Origin: UBA11540 sp045531755
Lineage (GTDB): Bacteria > Bacillota > Clostridia > Oscillospirales > Ruminococcaceae
Direction: 5' to 3'
DNA length: 25,131 nt
Assembly (NCBI GenBank): GCA_045531755.1
Contig: JAZSEP010000077.1
Location: 1 to 25,131 of the forward strand
In this document: one piece after another, positions 21,501 through 25,131 of the stretch
Numbering within the stretch: the stretch's first letter is position 1
Layout of the letters: every line of letters begins with the position of its first letter
Translations under genes and position numbers: made by a program
The notes under the pieces: generated by a model
Told to the model about the DNA's origin: nothing
Seen by the model: the letters and a program-made list of their open reading frames with translations, nothing else
Databases searched by the model: none

Positions 21501-22653
21501 AAGCATTCTCAAGTGCTTCTTCTACTGCAACGGAAATCTGCGAGCCGCCAAAGGACATATTGATAACAGATGCGCCGTTCATATATGCATACTGTATTGC
21601 TTCGGCAATATCGGAGTTATTGAAGTAGCCCGAGGAGTTGCCTGCCTTGAGCACCATAACCTTACAGTTATAAGCAACACCGATTCCGCCTTCCTTGTTG
21701 TTTTCAGCGGCGATGATACCTGCAACGTGTGTACCATGTCCGTTGTCGTCCATTGGGTCTTTGTCGTTTCCAACGCAGTCCCAACCGTAAACGTCATCGA
21801 TATAGCCGTTGCCGTCGTCGTCCTTGCCGTTGTTTGCAATTTCAGCAGTGTTTATCCAGATATTGTTTCTGAGGTCGAGGTGTGTATAGTCTACACCTGT
21901 GTCTATAACCGCAACTACAACGTCAGGGCTGCCACCGGGAGCTTTTCCGTTATGAGTCCAGCCGTGAGGAATATTAGATAAACCGAGGTTTACCTGATCG
22001 TTATACTTGGGGTTTTCCTCTTCCTTTGCTGTGGTAGCCATAATATAGTCATAGTCTACGTTTTCAAAGCAGCCGAGGCTGGAGAGATAGCTGACAGCTT
22101 CCTCTGTCTTCGAAGCGTCGGAAAGCTCGATGGTATACCATTTAGAGCCCTTGTACAGAGGCTCTGCAGATGTATATTCGAGTGTGCCAAGATCCTCTTT
22201 ATTAAAGGATTCCTTTACCTTTACGAGCACAATGCCCTCGTTGTATTCGCCGTTCGGAATAACAGGGGTAACGTTGGTCTCGGGTTTGGTTTCTGTGCCA
22301 CCCTGAGGAACATAGGGCGGGATAACCACAACCGACTGACCCGTGGGAGTCTCCTCTTTTTCAGAGAGGTCTATTACAGTTTCGTTCTCGTCCTTGTCAG
22401 AAACCTCAACCGTAGTGTCCTCGGGCGTGGTTTCTACAGTTGTATCAGTAGAAATCTCGGGGGATGCGGGCGTTTCTTCAACGTCCTCAGTTTTTTCACC
22501 AACGGTTTCGTCTGTCACGTTGCTAACAACGTTCTGCAGCAAAAGCTCATTGTCGTTTGCAGAAACGTTTGCTTCAGACGTCTCACATGCCACAAAGCTC
22601 AGTACCATTGAAAGCACAAGTGTTATGGCGAGCAACTTTTTTGTCATCTTCAT
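18532..22653 (-). CDS. Large multidomain subtilisin-like (S8) serine protease with C-terminal dockerin
   Basis: 1373 aa. A signal peptide with a lipobox-like FVAC suggests lipidation at C23. An acidic Thr/Glu-rich linker (24-135) follows, then a probable propeptide (~138-208) and an S8 domain (~225-530) with an intact triad: D251 (AVIDTGVD), H306 (NGHGTHVAG), S476 (NGTSMAAP) and oxyanion N396 (AAAGNNG). Next are a beta-sandwich (545-685), a region resembling a parallel beta-helix with many Asn/Tyr/Ser turns (690-995), an SbsA-like Ig domain (996-1105), fibronectin III (1108-1200), another Ig-like domain (1205-1300) and a type I dockerin (1308-1371; DVDGNGTVTTKD and DLNGDTLLSSAE). The start at 22653 is chosen because GGAGG lies eight bases upstream; further upstream in-frame codons have no such site. 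It is first in an operon with the cohesin-domain protein. Substrates are likely extracellular proteins. Confidence 0.9.
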   Translation of the reverse strand: MKMTKKLLAITLVLSMVLSFVACETSEANVSANDNELLLQNVVSNVTDETVGEKTEDVEETPASPEISTDTTVETTPEDTTVEVSDKDENETVIDLSEKEETPTGQSVVVIPPYVPQGGTETKPETNVTPVIPNGEYNEGIVLVKVKESFNKEDLGTLEYTSAEPLYKGSKWYTIELSDASKTEEAVSYLSSLGCFENVDYDYIMATTAKEEENPKYNDQVNLGLSNIPHGWTHNGKAPGGSPDVVVAVIDTGVDYTHLDLRNNIWINTAEIANNGKDDDGNGYIDDVYGWDCVGNDKDPMDDNGHGTHVAGIIAAENNKEGGIGVAYNCKVMVLKAGNSSGYFNNSDIAEAIQYAYMNGASVINMSFGGSQISVAVEEALENAYNSCILVAAAGNNGACNNLACKVCENVAVMYPAALPYVIGVMSTDKDGKHASSFSNYDHYPYDSIEYEVYAVGEGVGSTWPSNKYACLNGTSMAAPTVSGIAALLRSYYSDREMYSTKFIQSQIVNTGTVNPYNYILEKTDSAHSVADVIEALTKLPKPEVNLYDYRIDDSTAISNKNNGNGVVDAGETIRLYFSLHNRGGVATDVNVSIDTYRSTVGDETLTDPYFTFVNNTMQLSDIGTYSVRESGDKYFEIIVDTACPNDYLAELNIRFTYKNGMDDKDNTVYEDDGRQKAQFNVSRGFHLPSTITEDTVYKADKLYIVGQDVIILEGVNVTFEEGCEIQFYDDREYYNSPVITVYGTLNIAGTKDNMVTIAPNERNAAFVCKIDVEKGGAAFIDYADCTNLWVYDGNYYAGDRSALTNSGISNSHMKTQTDSRGYSFEYSNASAVTTYNNIHVAYIKNSYINVSYVSLYAGEFDSNYIVMEGHSVKLYPEANRRYNTGYYAGEGKFTNNIVYTSFNKFTYTSDYSRELNIKYCNEVSNNIFLSSDNANPKTFLKISEHDVGYTAFENNAFAEYFYTYASQIISNYLDSNGIPTIDIYSSCSNLSSLYPHVVSVEVFDKDGNPITTVGKEEIKVRVTFNRDMDVSKDTYLTFGTIEPYADYRIDGKWISSTVWEGTYTLKAQIENGQNFLKVNNACAAEDQTKTVFGEYQLHEFTIDTTAAMAMNLQAVALDEGIELTFAQDDYDTLLGYNIYRSTDKDGNFVKLNPTILLPGENTFLDDNAEPGKTYWYTYTVVLSDFTESAPAGKVQATALDTMAPSLYHTPVNQGYENNNLVISCTASDNVSIDKVTLYYRTVGETEWKSLVMSKQNDRYNATIFGSDVTLAGIEYYIVATDGISTVQKGSAEAPYTIVVKSADSLLGKGDVDGNGTVTTKDALMLMQCLNGDLLLTDDAFKRADLNGDTLLSSAEALRILQYVNGKVPNLDM

Positions 22654-22677
22654 AAACTCTACCTCCAGATCTTTCTC

Positions 22678-22728
22678 TATAGGTGAAAAAATCCCTTCAT
22701 CACTCAATGTGATTGAAAGGAGCCTATA
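22678..22728 (-). promoter_or_regulatory. Structured leader hairpin before the protease gene
   Basis: In the predicted transcript leader, an outer 6-bp stem (22678-22683 with 22723-22728, TATAGG/CCTATA) encloses a bulged hairpin (22694-22703 with 22709-22720; TCAC/GTGA, CA/TG, CCTT/AAGG). It ends about a dozen bases before the GGAGG site. No known riboswitch class was recognised, and there is no U-tract for termination. Confidence 0.4.
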
Positions 22729-22746
22729 AATGTTTTTGCTAACTAA

Positions 22747-22789
22747 AGAATACCATAAAAAAATAATATTTGCAATAGTAAAATGTCAA
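22747..22789 (-). promoter_or_regulatory. Promoter region of the protease-cohesin operon
   Basis: On the minus strand the best pair is TTGCAA (22775-22770) with TATTCT (22752-22747), spacing 17. A consensus -35 TTGACA (22789-22784) also lies here, with only TTATTT at the matching -10 position (22766-22761). Two overlapping starts are possible. The leader would be about 90 bases. Confidence 0.55.
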
Positions 22790-22828
22790 CAAAAGGTATA
22801 TTTGCATAAATAAGTTCACGAAATAACA

Positions 22829-22852
22829 AAAACCGCCCAATCGGGCGGTTTT
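22829..22852 (-). terminator. Terminator of the C-S lyase gene
   Basis: A 10-bp perfect stem AAAACCGCCC/GGGCGGTTTT with a four-base loop and a T-run on the minus strand. It directly follows the lyase stop codon and insulates the downstream protease operon. Confidence 0.88.
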
Positions 22853-22853
22853 C

Positions 22854-24068
22854 TTATGCATTAAACACGTATCTGTCAAGTCTGTCAAAGGCTTCCTTTA
22901 GCTTTTCGAGGGGGAGTGCCAAATTCATTCTGACGTGGCAGGTGCCGCCGAAGCCGCTGCCGTTTTGAACTGCAACGCCGACGTCCCACGCGGAATTGAG
23001 CACGTCCTCGATGGTTTTATTGTGCTTCTCGCACCATTTCGTGCAATCGACAAACAGCATATACGTTCCCTGCGGTTTTGAGAAGGCGACGCCGTCAAAA
23101 CGCTTAATTATATAATCAGTCGCAAAGTCGATGTTCCCTTCAAGCACCTCGCGAAGCTCGTCCACCCACTCCTGACCGTCGTTTGTGTACGCGCCGAGAA
23201 GGGCGTGCATACTCAAAACGTTTATGTTGTTGAGGTGGGCGCGGGAAAGTTCCTTGTCAAAGCGGTTCTTGATGTCGGGACTCAGTATAACCGAATAACT
23301 GCCCACAAGCCCTGCAAGGTTAAAGGTTTTGCTCGGAGCATAGAGCGCGACGGTTCTCATCTTCGCGTCCTCGCTCACCGATTGGGTTGGAACGTGATGG
23401 TTATTGTAGAGCACGAAATCCGCCCAAATCTCGTCGGAGATAACGAAAACGTCGTGCTTTCTGAAAAGCTCCATCGCCTTTTCCACTTCCCAGCTTTCCC
23501 AAACGCGACCGCTCGGGTTGTGGGGCGAGCAGAAAACGGCGGTGCGTATCTTGTTTTCTACGATTTTTCGCTCCATATCCTCAAAATCCATACGGAAGAT
23601 GCCGTTTTCGTCGGGCACAAGCGCCGAATAGACGAGGTTGTAGCCGTTGTCGGCAAGCGAATGCTTGAAGCCGATATAGGTCGGGGAATGAAGCAGAATA
23701 CTGCCACCCTCTGAAGTGAAGACGTTTGCCGCTGCAACCACACCGCCCAACACGCCGTTTAAGTAGCCGATATGGCTTTTCTCAATGTAATCGACACCGT
23801 TTCTCACCCTCTGCCAGTTGATGATGGCGTCATAGTAGCAATCATAGGGGGAAAGATAGCCGAAAATATGATGCTCAAGGCGTTTTTTAATGGCGTCAAC
23901 AACGCAGGGAGCAGTTTTGAAGCTCATATCCGCAACCCACATCGGTATAACGTCAAAATCGCCCTTCGGCGCTCTCGGCGCATGGCTTCCGTCACTGCCG
24001 TAGACGGCGTCAACGGCAATCGAGTCCATACCGCGACGGTCCAGCATTGAAGTAAAATCGTATTTCAT
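22854..24068 (-). CDS. MalY/PatB family cystathionine beta-lyase/aminotransferase
   Basis: 404 aa, fold type I PLP enzyme of the MalY/PatB C-S lyase group. It would cleave cystathionine (or cysteine-type thioethers) to a thiol such as homocysteine, pyruvate and ammonia. Visible are the N-terminal IPMWVADMSFKTAPCV typical of this group, SPTYIGF, CSPHNPSGRVW (Asn184), SDEIWADFVL (Asp212), the cofactor lysine in APSKTFNLAGL (K247) and HVRMNLALP with the substrate-carboxylate Arg near 386. The start at 24068 is chosen because AAGGGG lies upstream and the family N-terminus (MKYDFTSMLDRRGMDS) begins there; the open frame further upstream has no support. It has its own promoter after the luxS terminator. 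The function next to luxS fits homocysteine/methionine metabolism. Confidence 0.92.
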   Translation of the reverse strand: MKYDFTSMLDRRGMDSIAVDAVYGSDGSHAPRAPKGDFDVIPMWVADMSFKTAPCVVDAIKKRLEHHIFGYLSPYDCYYDAIINWQRVRNGVDYIEKSHIGYLNGVLGGVVAAANVFTSEGGSILLHSPTYIGFKHSLADNGYNLVYSALVPDENGIFRMDFEDMERKIVENKIRTAVFCSPHNPSGRVWESWEVEKAMELFRKHDVFVISDEIWADFVLYNNHHVPTQSVSEDAKMRTVALYAPSKTFNLAGLVGSYSVILSPDIKNRFDKELSRAHLNNINVLSMHALLGAYTNDGQEWVDELREVLEGNIDFATDYIIKRFDGVAFSKPQGTYMLFVDCTKWCEKHNKTIEDVLNSAWDVGVAVQNGSGFGGTCHVRMNLALPLEKLKEAFDRLDRYVFNA

Positions 24069-24093
24069 ATCCGCACCCCTTTCATACAAGCTC

Positions 24094-24122
24094 ATTCTAC
24101 CATAAAATCCGATAACTTTCAA
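24094..24122 (-). promoter_or_regulatory. Promoter of the C-S lyase gene
   Basis: On the minus strand, TTGAAA (24122-24117), 17-base spacer, TAGAAT (24099-24094), about 26 bases before the start codon. It lies just beyond the luxS terminator, so the lyase can be expressed independently. Confidence 0.7.
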
Positions 24123-24130
24123 CAAAGAAA

Positions 24131-24157
24131 ACGGCGGGTGCAAAAAGCAACCGCCGT
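24131..24157 (-). terminator. Terminator of luxS
   Basis: An 11-bp stem with one mismatch (ACGGCGGGTGC with GCAACCGCCGT, five-base loop) followed on the minus strand by TTTTCTTTG. It lies six bases after the luxS stop. Confidence 0.82.
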
Positions 24158-24163
24158 AAAAAA

Positions 24164-24625
24164 TTATTCGGGATAAACCATCTTTTCCGCAGACCACTTT
24201 GAAAGCACCTCTGCCATATCGCGCGCGACCCTTCTTGCGCCTTCGAGGTCGTGCTCGCGGTAGTTTCCGCATTCAATGGAAGAAACACCGGGAATCTCAC
24301 CGCGGAACTCACTCACGAAATCAAGCGACTGCTTGACAAGCCTGAGCGCTTGCTCGTGGGTGATAGAGCTTCTTGTCAGCACGTAAAAGCCCGTGCGGCA
24401 ACCCATAGGGCCCACGTAAACAATCTCATCCGACATCGGAGTGTTTCTCAGATAGGTCGCCATCAGATGCTCCAGAGTGTGCATCGAAGCGTTTTCGAGA
24501 TAATCGTCCGCATTCGGCTTTTTCATTCTGACGTCGTAGGTTACCACGTCGCCGTCAATGCGGGAGATATACATACCCTTTGTGAGAATGTCGTGGTTAA
24601 TGCAAAAGCTTGCAATCTTTTCCAT
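24164..24625 (-). CDS. luxS: S-ribosylhomocysteine lyase
   Basis: 153 aa, normal length. It converts S-ribosylhomocysteine to homocysteine and the AI-2 precursor DPD in the activated methyl cycle. Metal ligands are visible in HTLEH (H49, H53) and in ECGNYREHDLEGA (C119), with E52 as the catalytic base and C76 in GPMGCRTGF as the second catalytic residue. The start at 24625 is chosen because AAGGTG lies seven bases upstream; nearby upstream in-frame Met codons lack that spacing. It begins 14 bases after the gpmI stop and is probably co-transcribed with it. No Pfs nucleosidase gene is in the window, so whether AI-2 is a signal or a by-product here is open. Confidence 0.97.
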   Translation of the reverse strand: MEKIASFCINHDILTKGMYISRIDGDVVTYDVRMKKPNADDYLENASMHTLEHLMATYLRNTPMSDEIVYVGPMGCRTGFYVLTRSSITHEQALRLVKQSLDFVSEFRGEIPGVSSIECGNYREHDLEGARRVARDMAEVLSKWSAEKMVYPE

Positions 24626-24639
24626 AGCCATGCACCTTA

Positions 24640-25131
24640 TCAAAGGATAATGCTTTCGCCGTCCATCTCGGCAGGCTTCTCGATTTCGAGAATCTTGAGC
24701 ATTGTAGGAGCAATATCAGCAAGTCTTCCGCCCTCGCGGAGCTTGCAGTCGTAACCTGCAACGATGAAGGGAACGGGGTTTGTGGTGTGAGCGGTAAAGG
24801 GTGAGCCGTCAGCCTCATACATCTGGTCAGCGTTTCCGTGGTCAGCTGTAACAAGAGCCGCACCGCCTTTTGCGAGAACCGCATCAACAACCTTGCCAAG
24901 ACAGGTGTCCACCGCTTCAACGGCAGCCTTTGCTGCATCAAAAACGCCTGTGTGACCTACCATGTCGCAGTTGGCAAAATTGAGGATAATAACGTCATAC
25001 TTGTCGCTTTCGATTCTGGCGAGTACCTCGTCGGTTACCTCGTAAGCACTCATTTCGGGCTTTAGGTCGTAGGTTGCAACCTTGGGGGAGTTGATGAGGG
25101 CTCTGTCCTCGTTCTTGTAGGGAGCCTCAAC
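24640..25131 (-). CDS. gpmI: 2,3-bisphosphoglycerate-independent phosphoglycerate mutase, 3' part
   Basis: The last ~163 codons of a glycolytic enzyme that interconverts 3- and 2-phosphoglycerate. The frame is open to the right edge, so the 5' part, including the substrate-binding phosphotransferase domain, is missing. Diagnostic C-terminal blocks are SPKVATYDLKPEMSAYEVTD, IILNFANCDMVGHTGVFDAA (Asp and His metal ligands of the alkaline-phosphatase-like domain), LVTADHGNADQM (Asp-His-Gly-Asn metal site) and TAHTTNPVPFIV. The sequence ends LADIAPTMLKILEIEKPAEMDGESII, as in full-length enzymes. luxS follows after 14 bases. Confidence 0.96.
   Translation of the reverse strand, partial: VEAPYKNEDRALINSPKVATYDLKPEMSAYEVTDEVLARIESDKYDVIILNFANCDMVGHTGVFDAAKAAVEAVDTCLGKVVDAVLAKGGAALVTADHGNADQMYEADGSPFTAHTTNPVPFIVAGYDCKLREGGRLADIAPTMLKILEIEKPAEMDGESIIL

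Noticed and set aside
19027..21981. Plus-strand open frames opposite the protease gene
   Set aside because: Antisense shadows of an intact multidomain protein with catalytic triad and dockerin.
24069..24272. N-terminal extension of the C-S lyase
   Set aside because: It would run through the luxS terminator and the lyase promoter and encode a basic, low-complexity stretch not found in the family.

Overview
The window looks like a chromosomal segment of an anaerobic Clostridia bacterium, most likely Oscillospiraceae/Ruminococcaceae. This is inferred from a SCIFF ranthipeptide precursor with its radical-SAM maturase, the dnaG-rpoD arrangement, cohesin and dockerin modules of the ruminococcal type, strong AGGAGG-type ribosome binding sites and sigma-A-like promoters. 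No rRNA, tRNA, CRISPR array, IS element or phage gene was seen, and no gene-free stretch exceeds 300 bases.

Layout. 1-1319 (+): 3' part of an AGCS sodium:alanine symporter. 1399-2567 (-): two small membrane proteins, divergent from a TetR-type regulator (2730-3248, +) across overlapping back-to-back promoters. 3330-6285 (+): the SCIFF precursor scfA, a terminator, the maturase scfB, and an Orn/Lys/Arg-decarboxylase-like PLP enzyme. 6324-6869: a small, AT-richer islet with an 11-cysteine protein (-) and a Cro/CI-type regulator (+) around a perfect 34-bp palindrome. 7014-12395 (-): a macromolecular-synthesis operon in the order dgt, dnaG, rpoD, rpoD, Rrf2 regulator, perhaps read through from a LUD-domain gene (12464-13099). 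The two rpoD copies are tandem paralogues with an exact 1,100-bp period. 13236-16380 (+): tex and dusB. 16429-22653 (-): a 1373-aa dockerin-bearing subtilisin-like protease followed by a 695-aa protein with cohesin-like domains, InlB-type repeats and its own dockerin. 22854-25131 (-): a MalY/PatB-type C-S lyase on its own promoter, downstream of luxS and the 3' part of gpmI.

How the genes fit together. The housekeeping operon couples dNTP control, primase and primary sigma factors. luxS (homocysteine release) and the PatB-like lyase both touch sulfur-amino-acid metabolism. The protease and cohesin protein form a two-gene operon that could build a surface or secreted proteolytic complex.

The most interesting points are: (i) two intact, about 85% identical primary sigma factors in tandem with an Rrf2 regulator; (ii) a putatively lipid-anchored dockerin protease next to a protein carrying both cohesins and a dockerin; (iii) a SCIFF precursor with Gly where the reported thioether-acceptor Thr37 lies, plus a seventh cysteine; (iv) the Cys-rich/XRE islet, whose palindrome covers a promoter.
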